Shown one piece after another: positions 1-6,492 of a stretch of DNA of 11,227 nt. Origin of the DNA: RUG100 sp034927505 (lineage in GTDB: Bacteria; Bacillota; Clostridia; Peptostreptococcales; Anaerovoracaceae); NCBI GenBank assembly GCA_034927505.1, contig JAYFPY010000054.1, positions 1 through 11,227 on the forward strand, read 5' to 3'. The position numbers and the translations under genes are program-made. The notes below the pieces were generated by a model, which made no database searches, was not told the origin of the DNA, and was given only the letters and a program-made list of their open reading frames with translations. Every line of letters begins with the position of its first letter. The stretch's first letter is position 1.

Positions 1-250
1 TCGGTCGCCTCAAAAAGAGCTTACACAGCACCGATTTCGTGGGCTGCAGCGGTCGCGGGGCAGTGCAGAGTCCACCTGGGCAGACGGACACCCTAGAAAC
101 GTTGAAAAACCGTTCTCGGTAAGCCAGAAAAAGACCTACCGCGCACCGGGCCTCAAAAATCCGCGCACCGGGCCTCAAAAATCCGCGCACCGCTGCCAAA
201 CCGGTCAGAGCTATTTGAGGGTATTCCAATCCCGCCGTGCAAAAGTAATA
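1..250. other. GC-rich upstream region, apparently non-coding
   Basis: No gene could be supported here. The stretch is visibly richer in G+C, and especially in C on the + strand, than the genes that follow. It contains the tandem repeat at 139-192 and several short self-complementary segments, for example CTGCA at 44-48 with TGCAG at 64-68 and GTCC at 70-73 with GGAC at 86-89. One + frame (2-256) and one - frame running off position 1 are open for roughly 80 codons. Neither gives a recognisable protein, and the 22-bp repeat unit is not a multiple of three, so the two copies are read in different frames. It could be a dispersed intergenic repeat, the remnant of a mobile element or part of a structured RNA; I cannot tell which. 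Confidence 0.4.
139..192. repeat. 22-bp tandem direct repeat, about 2.5 copies
   Basis: Two identical 22-bp units lie head to tail at 139-160 and 161-182, and a third copy begins at 183 but keeps only its first 10 bases (CCGCGCACCG) before diverging. Each unit is a GC-rich half (CCGCGCACCGGGCC) followed by TCAAAAAT. A related string, GCCTCAAAAA, occurs at 7-16. There are no unique spacers, so this is not a CRISPR array. Function unknown. Confidence 0.9.
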
Positions 251-280
251 CTGTAATATCACCCGGCTTGGTGCTATAAT
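251..280 (+). promoter_or_regulatory. Promoter of the cysteine synthase gene (extended -10)
   Basis: A perfect TATAAT lies at 275-280, preceded by TG at 272-273, giving the extended -10 form TGnTATAAT. The best -35 candidate, CTGTAA at 251-256 with an 18-bp spacer, is poor, which is usual when an extended -10 is present. Transcription would start near 287 and give a leader of about 68 nt before the chosen ATG. Confidence 0.7.
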
Positions 281-297
281 AGAATAGTTTTCAGAAA

Positions 298-319
298 CCG
301 CGGTACATGTGAACTGCGG
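298..319 (+). promoter_or_regulatory. Hairpin in the cysteine synthase leader
   Basis: CCGCGGT at 298-304 pairs with ACTGCGG at 313-319: seven pairs including one G-U, around an 8-nt loop. It lies in the predicted 5' leader, 16 nt before the ribosome binding site. No T-run follows, so it is not a terminator. The leader is too short for a T-box or SAM riboswitch. A role in mRNA stability or translation is only a guess. Confidence 0.45.
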
Positions 320-335
320 CAAAATCCCTGAAGAC

Positions 336-342
336 AGAGGAG
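336..342 (+). promoter_or_regulatory. Ribosome binding site deciding the cysteine synthase start
   Basis: AGAGGAG ends directly against an ATG at 343, which leaves no spacer, whereas the in-frame ATG at 355 is 12 nt downstream. The 355 start also gives a protein beginning MVYDNILQAVGNTP, the usual N-terminus of the family, so 355 is preferred although the spacing is slightly long. Confidence 0.6.
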
Positions 343-354
343 ATGTATAATAAT

Positions 355-1311
355 ATGGTTTATGACAATATACTTCAGGCTGTCGGAAATACTCCGATGA
401 TAAGGCTGAACAAAATGATCGGTCCCGATGATGCAGAGGTCCTGGTCAAATATGAAGGAATGAATGTGGGCGGGTCTATCAAGACGCGGACTGCACTGAA
501 GATGATAGAGGAAGCCGAGAAAGCCGGAAGGCTGACAAAGGATTCGATCATAGTCGAGCCAACCAGCGGGAACCAGGGCATAGGACTCGCCATGGTCGGA
601 GCGGTAAAAGGCTATAAAACGACAATAATAATGCCGGATTCGGTCAGTCGGGAACGTCGGCTGCTGGTAAGGCAGTATGGAGCTGAGGTAAAGCTGATAC
701 ACGATGACAACGACATCGGGAAATGCATAAAAGAATGCATTGAGCTTTCACAGAAGATGGCGGCGGAAGATCCAAAGGTATTCGTTCCGGACCAGTTCAG
801 GAACAGAGATAATCTTAAGGCACATGAGGAAAACACTGCGCTGGAGATACTGGAACAGATAAGAGGTCCGATACACGGATTCTGCTCGGGAGTGGGTACA
901 GGCGGGACCATAACCGGAATAGGTTCTATCCTGCGGGAGCATTACCCCAACATTAAAATATGCGCCGCAGAGCCCGAAAATGCAGCAATACTTTCCGGCG
1001 GAAATATTGGCACACATCTTCAGATGGGAATAGGCGACGGCGTGATACCCGATATCCTGGACACAGATATATACCACGGGATCTGCCTGGTCAGCGACGA
1101 GGAAGCCATAAATACCACAAAGATGCTGGCGCAAAAAGAAGGAATACTCTGCGGGATATCCAGCGGTACCAACGTATGTGCAGCTTTGCGGATGGCACAT
1201 GAACTGGGAAGAGGCAAGACTGTGGTGACTGTGCTTCCCGATACCGGCGAGAGATACTTCTCCACGCCTCTGTTCGATGACGGCTGCGGTGACGGCAGTA
1301 CTGCGGAATGA
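355..1311 (+). CDS. cysK: Cysteine synthase-like PLP enzyme (O-acetylserine sulfhydrylase family)
   Basis: A 318-residue fold-type II PLP enzyme, the normal length for O-acetylserine (thiol)-lyase, which makes cysteine from O-acetylserine and sulfide in the cytosol. Visible motifs in order are VGNTPMIRLN (10-19), the PLP lysine K43 in GGSIKTRTA, the asparagine loop EPTSGNQGIG (68-77), the phosphate-binding GVGTGGTITGIG (179-190), SGG at 214-216, the GISSGT region (267-272) and VLPDTGERYFST (293-304). Two sites differ from textbook CysK: SIKTR instead of SVKDR around the PLP lysine, and TSGNQ instead of TSGNT in the substrate loop. These suggest a divergent subfamily whose amino-acid or sulfur substrate may not be that of classical CysK. 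The gene stands alone, with its own promoter and terminator. A start at 343 (322 residues) is possible but places the ATG against the ribosome binding site. Family is certain; the exact substrate and symbol less so. Confidence 0.85.
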   Translation: MVYDNILQAVGNTPMIRLNKMIGPDDAEVLVKYEGMNVGGSIKTRTALKMIEEAEKAGRLTKDSIIVEPTSGNQGIGLAMVGAVKGYKTTIIMPDSVSRERRLLVRQYGAEVKLIHDDNDIGKCIKECIELSQKMAAEDPKVFVPDQFRNRDNLKAHEENTALEILEQIRGPIHGFCSGVGTGGTITGIGSILREHYPNIKICAAEPENAAILSGGNIGTHLQMGIGDGVIPDILDTDIYHGICLVSDEEAINTTKMLAQKEGILCGISSGTNVCAALRMAHELGRGKTVVTVLPDTGERYFSTPLFDDGCGDGSTAE

Positions 1312-1402
1312 GACAGCAGAGCAGAACAAGACAGGGTAAATGAACACAGACACATAGATGCAGAAAAAGCAAAAGTATGACAGTGAGACAGGCGGAATGC
1401 CG

Positions 1403-1450
1403 AAACTGCTGAAGGTCAGTTTAAAACGTGAAATTTAGCAGTTTTTTTAT
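1403..1450 (+). terminator. Rho-independent terminator after the cysteine synthase gene
   Basis: AAACTGCTGAA at 1403-1413 pairs with TTTAGCAGTTT at 1434-1444 (11 pairs, one G-U) around a 20-nt loop. The stem runs into seven T residues at 1442-1448. It lies about 90 nt past the stop codon and separates this gene from the following operon. Confidence 0.8.
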
Positions 1451-1470
1451 TGCCCGGGATATGATACAAT
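1442..1470 (+). promoter_or_regulatory. Promoter of the prfA operon (extended -10)
   Basis: TACAAT at 1465-1470 is preceded by TG at 1462-1463, again an extended -10. With a 17-bp spacer the -35 position falls on the T-run of the preceding terminator (1442-1447), so there is no good -35 box and the two elements overlap. Transcription would start near 1477, leaving a leader of about 29 nt, too short for a riboswitch or T-box. Confidence 0.6.
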
Positions 1471-1493
1471 ATACAGTTGAAAATGGTAAAAAT

Positions 1494-1499
1494 AAGGAG
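1494..1499 (+). promoter_or_regulatory. Ribosome binding site of prfA
   Basis: AAGGAG with a 6-nt spacer to the ATG at 1506. It fixes the start there rather than at the upstream in-frame ATG at 1428, which lies inside the terminator hairpin and before the promoter. Confidence 0.85.
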
Positions 1500-1505
1500 C
1501 ATAAA

Positions 1506-2573
1506 ATGTTTGGTAAATTAGACTTTATAACGGATAAATACGATGAGCTTTCCGCAAAGTGTTCAGACCCTGCAGTGATTGCAAATCAGGCGGTCTGGCA
1601 AAAGCATGCGAAAGAAATGGGAGAAATAGAACCCATTGTCAAGAAATACGGCGAGTACAAGAAGATCAAGACCGGGATCAAAGAGGCAAAAGAGATCCTG
1701 GACGAGACCGGTTCCGATGATGACATGAGGGAACTGGCCAAGATGGAGTTGTCGGAGCTGGAAGAAAAGGTGACGCCTATCGAAGAGGAACTGAAAGTCC
1801 TTCTGCTTCCAAAGGACCCCAATGACGACAAAAACGTTATCCTGGAGATCAGAGCGGGTACCGGCGGAGACGAGGCTGCTCTGTTCGGAGCGGATCTTCT
1901 TAGAATGTACACTATGTACGCAGAAAGCCGCGGCTGGAAGACAGAGCTGATGGAACTGAATGATACAGGCATCGGCGGAGTCAAGGAAGCAGTCATGCTG
2001 ATAAAAGGAAAAGGGGCTTACTCCAGACTCAAGTACGAGAGCGGCGCACACCGTGTGCAGCGTGTTCCCGAGACTGAATCGTCGGGACGTATACATACCA
2101 GCGCGGCAACTGTTGCAGTGCTGCCGGAGGTGGATGATGTGGAAGTGGATCTGGATCCCAACGACGTGCGAGTGGATGTTTACAGAGCTTCCGGAAACGG
2201 CGGTCAGTGTGTAAACACGACGGACTCGGCGGTAAGACTGACTCATGAACCTACCGGACTGGTGGTGACATGTCAGGACGAAAAATCTCAGATCAAGAAC
2301 AAGGACAAGGCTTTTAAGGTGCTGAGATCCAGGCTCTACGATCTGAAGATGCAGGAGCAGAACAAGGAAATATCAGAACAGAGAAAGAGCCAGGTGGGAT
2401 CCGGCGACAGATCCGAGCGAATAAGGACATACAACTTCCCTCAGGGCAGAGTATCCGAGCACAGAACGGGAGCGACTATCTACAAACTGGAGAACTTTCT
2501 CAACGGAGATATGGACGAGATAATAGATGGCCTGATCACTGAAGATCAGGCAGAAAAGATGAAGAATTTTTAA
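1506..2573 (+). CDS. prfA: Peptide chain release factor 1
   Basis: Release factor 1 reads UAA and UAG stop codons in the ribosomal A site and triggers hydrolysis of peptidyl-tRNA. The 355-residue length is typical. The helical N-terminal domain covers about residues 1-100. The anticodon-like recognition element is PET at 188-190 within VQRVPETESSGRIHTSAA; RF1 has PxT here and RF2 has SPF, so this is RF1. The catalytic GGQ is at 232-234 (ASGNGGQCVNTTDSAVRLTH), whose glutamine is normally methylated by PrmC. First gene of a seven-gene operon; the next gene begins 13 nt after its stop. In many Firmicutes prmC follows prfA directly; here it does not. The start follows a clear AAGGAG site and gives the family N-terminus MFGKLDFITDKYDEL. 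Confidence 0.97.
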   Translation: MFGKLDFITDKYDELSAKCSDPAVIANQAVWQKHAKEMGEIEPIVKKYGEYKKIKTGIKEAKEILDETGSDDDMRELAKMELSELEEKVTPIEEELKVLLLPKDPNDDKNVILEIRAGTGGDEAALFGADLLRMYTMYAESRGWKTELMELNDTGIGGVKEAVMLIKGKGAYSRLKYESGAHRVQRVPETESSGRIHTSAATVAVLPEVDDVEVDLDPNDVRVDVYRASGNGGQCVNTTDSAVRLTHEPTGLVVTCQDEKSQIKNKDKAFKVLRSRLYDLKMQEQNKEISEQRKSQVGSGDRSERIRTYNFPQGRVSEHRTGATIYKLENFLNGDMDEIIDGLITEDQAEKMKNF

Positions 2574-2586
2574 TAACGGGGCAAAG

Positions 2587-3603
2587 ATGCAGACAAAGAT
2601 ACTGGACAGTACAAAAGAAAATATAGAGATTGCAGCAGGAGTGATCCGAGAGGGCGGGCTTGTGGCTTTCCCGACGGAGACGGTCTACGGTCTGGGGGCT
2701 GACGCCCTCAACGAGCAGGCGGTCAAAAAGGTCTATGCGGCCAAAGGCAGACCCAGCGACAATCCGATGATCGTTCACATTGCAAGAGCCAGCGACATCG
2801 GGCAGCTGACGCCTATGCTCAGCGGAGATATAGTGAATCTGATCGATAATTTCTGGCCGGGACCGCTGACGATGGTCGTAAAGAAAAAGGACAGCGTTCC
2901 TGACACTACTACGGGAGGACTGGACACTGTTGCAGTGCGTATGCCCGACAGCGAGACAGCCAGAGAACTGATCAATTATGCGGGGACGCCTATTGCGGCA
3001 CCCAGTGCCAATATCAGCGGCAGACCCAGTCCGACAAAGGCGGAGCATGTCATCCACGACATGGACGGTAAAATAGATGTTATAATAAAAGGAGAGGACT
3101 GCAGGGTCGGCATCGAATCAACGGTGCTGGACATGAGCGGAGACAAACCTACGATACTCAGACCGGGGATCATCACTGCAGAGCAGATCGAAGCGGCCCT
3201 GGGAAAAGAAGTGGGCATGGATCCGACGCTGAAGGAGAGACCTACGGCGGAGCAGATGAAAAACAATGATGAGTTTGCGCCGAAGTCTCCGGGCATGAAA
3301 TATAAACACTATGCGCCGAAGGCGGACATGCTGGTGGTTGAAGGCCGGCGTGATGATGTAAAAAAAGAGATAGAAAGACTGAAGACGCTCAATGAAAAGC
3401 TGGGCAACAAAGTGGGAGTCATCCTTTTCGAAGAGAGAGCTTTCATCGAAGCGGCCCATGATTTCTTTGCAGATCTGAGAGACATGGATGACCGGGGCGT
3501 GGATATGATCCTGGCCGGAGCTTTGTCCGACACAGACGGTGTTGGATTTGCAGTCATGAACAGGATGCTGAAAAGCGCAGGATACAATATAGTCAAAGTA
3601 TAA
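2587..3603 (+). CDS. ywlC: L-threonylcarbamoyladenylate synthase, Sua5 type
   Basis: Makes threonylcarbamoyl-AMP from threonine, bicarbonate and ATP, the first step of t6A modification at position 37 of ANN-reading tRNAs. At 338 residues it is the long Sua5 form rather than the short TsaC form. The YrdC domain (about 10-205) shows FPTETVYGLGADA (28-40), KGRPSDNPMIVHI (53-65), FWPGPLTMV (89-97), VAVRMP (115-120) and PIAAPSANISGRPSPT (135-150). The Sua5 C-terminal domain follows a linker containing SPGMKYKHYAPKA (234-246) and ends with DGVGFAVMNRML (317-328). It lies 13 nt after prfA, preceded only by a weak GGGG-type ribosome binding site (2578-2581), so it may depend on translational coupling. 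The Bacillus homologue ywlC sits in the same neighbourhood. Function is well supported; symbols used elsewhere include sua5 and tsaC. Confidence 0.95.
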   Translation: MQTKILDSTKENIEIAAGVIREGGLVAFPTETVYGLGADALNEQAVKKVYAAKGRPSDNPMIVHIARASDIGQLTPMLSGDIVNLIDNFWPGPLTMVVKKKDSVPDTTTGGLDTVAVRMPDSETARELINYAGTPIAAPSANISGRPSPTKAEHVIHDMDGKIDVIIKGEDCRVGIESTVLDMSGDKPTILRPGIITAEQIEAALGKEVGMDPTLKERPTAEQMKNNDEFAPKSPGMKYKHYAPKADMLVVEGRRDDVKKEIERLKTLNEKLGNKVGVILFEERAFIEAAHDFFADLRDMDDRGVDMILAGALSDTDGVGFAVMNRMLKSAGYNIVKV

Positions 3604-3606
3604 TGT

Positions 3607-3612
3607 AAGGAG
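3607..3612 (+). promoter_or_regulatory. Ribosome binding site of rpiB
   Basis: AAGGAG lies 3 nt before an ATG at 3616 and 6 nt before the adjacent in-frame ATG at 3619. The 6-nt spacing is the more usual, and MKIAIASDHGG is the common family start, so 3619 is preferred. Confidence 0.6.
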
Positions 3613-3618
3613 TGTATG

Positions 3619-4050
3619 ATGAAAATAGCGATCGCAAGCGATCACGGCGGGTTTGCTCTGAAAGAGACCATAATCGGATGTCTCATGGGCATGTATTACG
3701 AAGTGCTGGACCTTGGGACAGATTCAGCAAAATCTGTGGATTATCCGGAGTACGGATTCAAATGCGCAGAGGCCGTGGCTTCCGGGGAAGCCGACAGAGG
3801 AATAGTCGTATGCGGCAGCGGGATAGGCATATCCATTGCGGCAAATAAGGTGAAAGGCATCAGATGTGCACTGTGCACCAGCAAAGAAATGGCGGAGCTT
3901 TCAAGAAAGCACAACGATGCAAACATGCTGGCGCTGGGCGGCAGACTGCTGGAGACGATAGACGCACTGGATATCATGCAGGTATGGTTAGATACGGAGT
4001 TTGAAGGCGGACGCCATCAAAGACGTGTAGATATGTTAAATAATTATTAG
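3619..4050 (+). CDS. rpiB: Ribose-5-phosphate isomerase B
   Basis: Interconverts ribulose 5-phosphate and ribose 5-phosphate in the non-oxidative pentose phosphate pathway, supplying ribose for PRPP. The 143-residue length and motifs are typical of the RpiB/LacAB family: ASDHGGFALKE (6-16), DYPEYG (41-46), the catalytic cysteine C65 in VVCGSGIGISIAANK, CALCTS (83-88), and SRKHNDANMLALGGR (95-109) with the ring-opening histidine H98. A single full chain with both the Cys and His favours ribose-5-phosphate isomerase over the two-subunit galactose-6-phosphate isomerase LacAB. It lies 15 nt after the Sua5 gene and 27 nt before upp. Ribose 5-phosphate leads to PRPP, the co-substrate of Upp, so the pair makes metabolic sense, and the order matches Bacillus ywlC ... 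rpiB ... upp. A start at 3616 adds one methionine. Confidence 0.95.
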   Translation: MKIAIASDHGGFALKETIIGCLMGMYYEVLDLGTDSAKSVDYPEYGFKCAEAVASGEADRGIVVCGSGIGISIAANKVKGIRCALCTSKEMAELSRKHNDANMLALGGRLLETIDALDIMQVWLDTEFEGGRHQRRVDMLNNY

Positions 4051-4077
4051 TAATGAAGAAAGCATGGAGGTAATGAA

Positions 4078-4707
4078 ATGGGCAAAGTATATGTATTCGA
4101 TCATCCGCTGATCCAGCACAAGACGGCTTTGATCAGACAGACGAAAACCGGCACAAAGGATTTCAGAGAACTGGTCAAGGAGATCGGCATGCTGATGGGG
4201 TATGAAGCAACGAGAAATCTTCCCTTAAAGGAAGTAGAGATCGAAACTCCGATCTGCAAGACGAAGGTAAATATGCTGGACGGAGAAGATATCGCTATAG
4301 TTCCTATACTGAGAGCAGGATTGGGACTGGTAGACGGGATGCTGGCTCTGGTGCCGAATGCAAAGGTGGGTCATATCGGACTGTACAGAGATCCTGAGAC
4401 TCATAAACCGGTAGAGTATTACTGCAAGATGCCGGACGATATAGAAAAGAGAGAGATATTCGTAGTAGATCCGATGCTGGCAACAGGCGGCTCGGCAGTT
4501 GCGGCCATTGATTTCATAAAGAAGAGAGGCGGGAAAAAAATAATCTTCATGTGCCTCATAGCTGCACCGGAGGGCATAGAAGTCCTCCAGAAAGCTCATC
4601 CGGATGTAGACATATTCATAGCAGCCAAGGATGAAAAGCTGAACGAAAGCGCATACATCGTGCCGGGACTGGGCGATGCAGGCGACAGATTATACGGAAC
4701 AAAATAG
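4078..4707 (+). CDS. upp: Uracil phosphoribosyltransferase
   Basis: Pyrimidine salvage enzyme converting uracil and PRPP to UMP and pyrophosphate. The 209-residue length is exactly typical. Visible features are the N-terminal VFDHPLIQHKTALIR (6-20), IVPILRAGLGLVDGM (74-88), the PRPP-binding loop VVDPMLATGGSA (129-140), the IAAPEG loop (161-166) and the C-terminal uracil-binding IVPGLGDAGDRLYGTK (194-209). The start follows a TGGAGGT site with a 6-nt spacer. The stop codon TAG overlaps the AGGAG of the next gene, tyrS, so the two are probably translationally linked. No PyrR-type attenuator is seen in the 27-bp gap before it, so expression probably follows the operon promoter. Confidence 0.97.
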   Translation: MGKVYVFDHPLIQHKTALIRQTKTGTKDFRELVKEIGMLMGYEATRNLPLKEVEIETPICKTKVNMLDGEDIAIVPILRAGLGLVDGMLALVPNAKVGHIGLYRDPETHKPVEYYCKMPDDIEKREIFVVDPMLATGGSAVAAIDFIKKRGGKKIIFMCLIAAPEGIEVLQKAHPDVDIFIAAKDEKLNESAYIVPGLGDAGDRLYGTK

Positions 4708-4719
4708 GAGAAAACAAAG

Positions 4720-6039
4720 ATGAACCTGATAAGAGACGACGTAAGCCGGCACACAAATGTATTCGATGTGCTGAAGGAACGGGGCTTTATAGAACAGTGT
4801 ACTCACGAAGATGAGATCCGTGAAATGCTGGGAAAAGAAAAGATAAAATTTTATATCGGATTCGACCCTACTGCAGACTGTCTGCATGTAGGCCATTTCA
4901 TGCAGGTCATAATAATGATGTATATGCAGAAATTCGGTCACACCCCGGTAGTCCTCATTGGCGGCGGTACAGGCATGGTGGGAGATCCATCCGGCAGGAG
5001 CGATATGCGGCAGATGATGACTCAGGATACGGTTTCTGAAAACTGCAGCGCATTTAAAAAACTCTTTGACAAGTTCATAGATTTTGACGAGGGATATGAA
5101 TACTTCGGCGCGCAGCCGGGTACAGAGGCTACGGCAAATAAAGAACCGGATCCGGGAAAAGCCATATGCGTAAACAATGCGACATGGCTGCTGCCGCTGA
5201 ATTATGTAGAATTCATCAGAGACATAGGAAGGCATTTTTCTGTAAACAGCATGCTCCGTGCAGAATGCTATAAACAGAGACTGGAGCAGGGGCTCACATT
5301 CCTGGAATTCAACTACATGCTCATGCAGAGTTACGACTTTATGGTAATGGCCAGAGACATCGGCGTAAAAATGGAATTCGGCGGCAACGACCAGTGGTCG
5401 AATATCCTGGGCGGCGTGGATCTGACCAGGAGAGAAGTGGGCAAACAGGTATATGGAATGACTTTTTCACTGCTCACCACCAGCGAAGGTAAAAAAATGG
5501 GGAAGACCCAGAGCGGCGCTCTGTGGCTGGATCCCGATAGGACATCGCCCTATGAGTTCTACCAGTACTGGAGGAATGTTGAAGATGCCGATGTGAACAA
5601 ATGTCTGCGTATGCTGACATTTCTACCAATGTCTGAAGTTGAAGAACTCTCGGCTCTTGAAGGTGCGGAACTGAATCATGCAAAAGAAGTGCTGGCATTT
5701 GAAGTTACCAAACTGGTCCATGGCGAAGAAGAAGCAAAGAAAGCTCAAGATGGGGCAAGAGCGGCATTCGGCGGCGGCGGCAGCATGGAAAATGTTCCTT
5801 CTACTGAAATGGACGCGGCCCTTTTCGAAGGCGAAGGCATGGGCCTTGTGAATCTGATCAGAGAACTGGGTCTTGTGTCCAGCAACGGTGAAGGATTCAG
5901 GACAATCAAACAGGGCGGGCTGAAAGTAGCCGGAGAAAAAGTGGAAGATCCGAAAATGAATATAAAAAAGGATATGTTTGAAGACGGGAAGCTGCTGATC
6001 CAGAAGGGAAAGAAGAAATTCCATCAGGTAGAGATATAA
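4720..6039 (+). CDS. tyrS: Tyrosyl-tRNA synthetase
   Basis: Class I synthetase that charges tRNA-Tyr. Signatures are FDPTADCLHVGHF (48-60, the HIGH motif as HVGH at 56-59), GGGTGMVGDPSGRSD (81-95), HFSVNSMLR (172-180), YDFMVM (205-210), GGNDQWSNI in the tyrosine pocket (221-229) and KMGKT at 259-263 in place of KMSKS; bacterial TyrRS usually has KFGKT. The C-terminal S4-like tRNA-binding domain covers about 376-439. At 439 residues it is longer than the usual 410-420. Part of the excess is an insertion at about 126-147 (Tyr-, Ala-, Glu- and Pro-rich), between FIDFDEG and ICVNNATWL; the Geobacillus enzyme is about 19 residues shorter at this point. No T-box leader precedes it, which is unusual for a Firmicutes synthetase but common for operon-embedded copies. 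It ends exactly where dtd begins. Confidence 0.97.
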   Translation: MNLIRDDVSRHTNVFDVLKERGFIEQCTHEDEIREMLGKEKIKFYIGFDPTADCLHVGHFMQVIIMMYMQKFGHTPVVLIGGGTGMVGDPSGRSDMRQMMTQDTVSENCSAFKKLFDKFIDFDEGYEYFGAQPGTEATANKEPDPGKAICVNNATWLLPLNYVEFIRDIGRHFSVNSMLRAECYKQRLEQGLTFLEFNYMLMQSYDFMVMARDIGVKMEFGGNDQWSNILGGVDLTRREVGKQVYGMTFSLLTTSEGKKMGKTQSGALWLDPDRTSPYEFYQYWRNVEDADVNKCLRMLTFLPMSEVEELSALEGAELNHAKEVLAFEVTKLVHGEEEAKKAQDGARAAFGGGGSMENVPSTEMDAALFEGEGMGLVNLIRELGLVSSNGEGFRTIKQGGLKVAGEKVEDPKMNIKKDMFEDGKLLIQKGKKKFHQVEI

Positions 6040-6492
6040 ATGAAGTTTGTAATACAGCGCGTGACGAAAAGTTCAGTTGAAATAGACGGCCGCGTCCGGG
6101 GATCCATAGGTAAAGGCCTGATGGTCCTAATAGGCGTAGGCCAAAATGATACTGAAGAGATCGCCGACAAATATATCAAAAAACTGCTGGGGATGCGGAT
6201 CTTTGAAGATGAAAAGGGCAAGACCAATCTTTCTCTGGCGGATGTAGACGGCCAGCTGCTGCTTATATCCCAGTTCACTCTGTATGCGGACTGCCGGAAA
6301 GGGAACAGGCCCGGATTCACCGATGCCGGCGACCCGGGGAAGGCTTCCGATCTGTATGACTATATCATCGGCAAATGCCGTGAGCAGGTCCCGGTAGTTG
6401 AAACAGGTGAGTTCGGAGCGGATATGAAGGTATCGCTTATTAACGATGGGCCGTTCACAATTGTCCTGGATGAAAGTCTGGTGAATAAGTAA
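6040..6492 (+). CDS. dtd: D-aminoacyl-tRNA deacylase
   Basis: Hydrolyses D-aminoacyl-tRNAs, classically D-Tyr-tRNA-Tyr, recycling the tRNA and keeping D-amino acids and misplaced glycine out of protein. The 150-residue length is typical of DTD1. Motifs are MKFVIQRV at the N-terminus, SQFTLYAD (77-84), the KGNRPGFT segment (87-94) and the C-terminal NDGPFT (135-140), which carries the Gly-cisPro dipeptide G137-P138 that enforces chiral discrimination across the dimer. The ATG begins at the base after the tyrS stop (TAAATG), with AGGTAGAG inside the end of tyrS as its ribosome binding site. Elsewhere in Firmicutes dtd usually sits beside relA, so a direct link to tyrS is noteworthy. Function is confident. 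Confidence 0.97.
   Translation: MKFVIQRVTKSSVEIDGRVRGSIGKGLMVLIGVGQNDTEEIADKYIKKLLGMRIFEDEKGKTNLSLADVDGQLLLISQFTLYADCRKGNRPGFTDAGDPGKASDLYDYIIGKCREQVPVVETGEFGADMKVSLINDGPFTIVLDESLVNK

Noticed and set aside
1..120. Possible RNase P RNA, tmRNA or tRNA fragment suggested by paired GC-rich segments
   Set aside because: None of the conserved core sequences I know for these RNAs (such as the RNase P GAGGAAAGTCC motif or a tRNA T-loop) could be found.
139..192. Possible CRISPR array
   Set aside because: The 22-bp units are directly adjacent with no spacers and there are only two full copies; no cas gene is nearby.
1..256. Open frames on both strands (about 84 codons on + in 2-256, a similar length on - running off position 1)
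   Set aside because: No ATG with a ribosome binding site in the + frame, no recognisable domain, and the 22-bp repeat shifts frame between copies. Low A+T makes stops rare here by chance.
748..1353. Long minus-strand open frames within the genes, such as 748-1353, 1563-2246 and 4690-5235
   Set aside because: Each lies opposite a clearly identified conserved gene, shows no domain of its own and is rich in His, Cys, Ser and Arg as expected for antisense readings.
1428..1505. N-terminal extension of RF1 starting at 1428
   Set aside because: It begins within the terminator hairpin and before the likely promoter, has no ribosome binding site, and adds 26 residues not typical of RF1. The ATG at 1506 has a well-placed AAGGAG.
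4708..4719. T-box leader expected before a Firmicutes tyrS
   Set aside because: Only 12 nt separate upp from tyrS, and the operon leader before prfA is about 29 nt; neither can hold a T-box.
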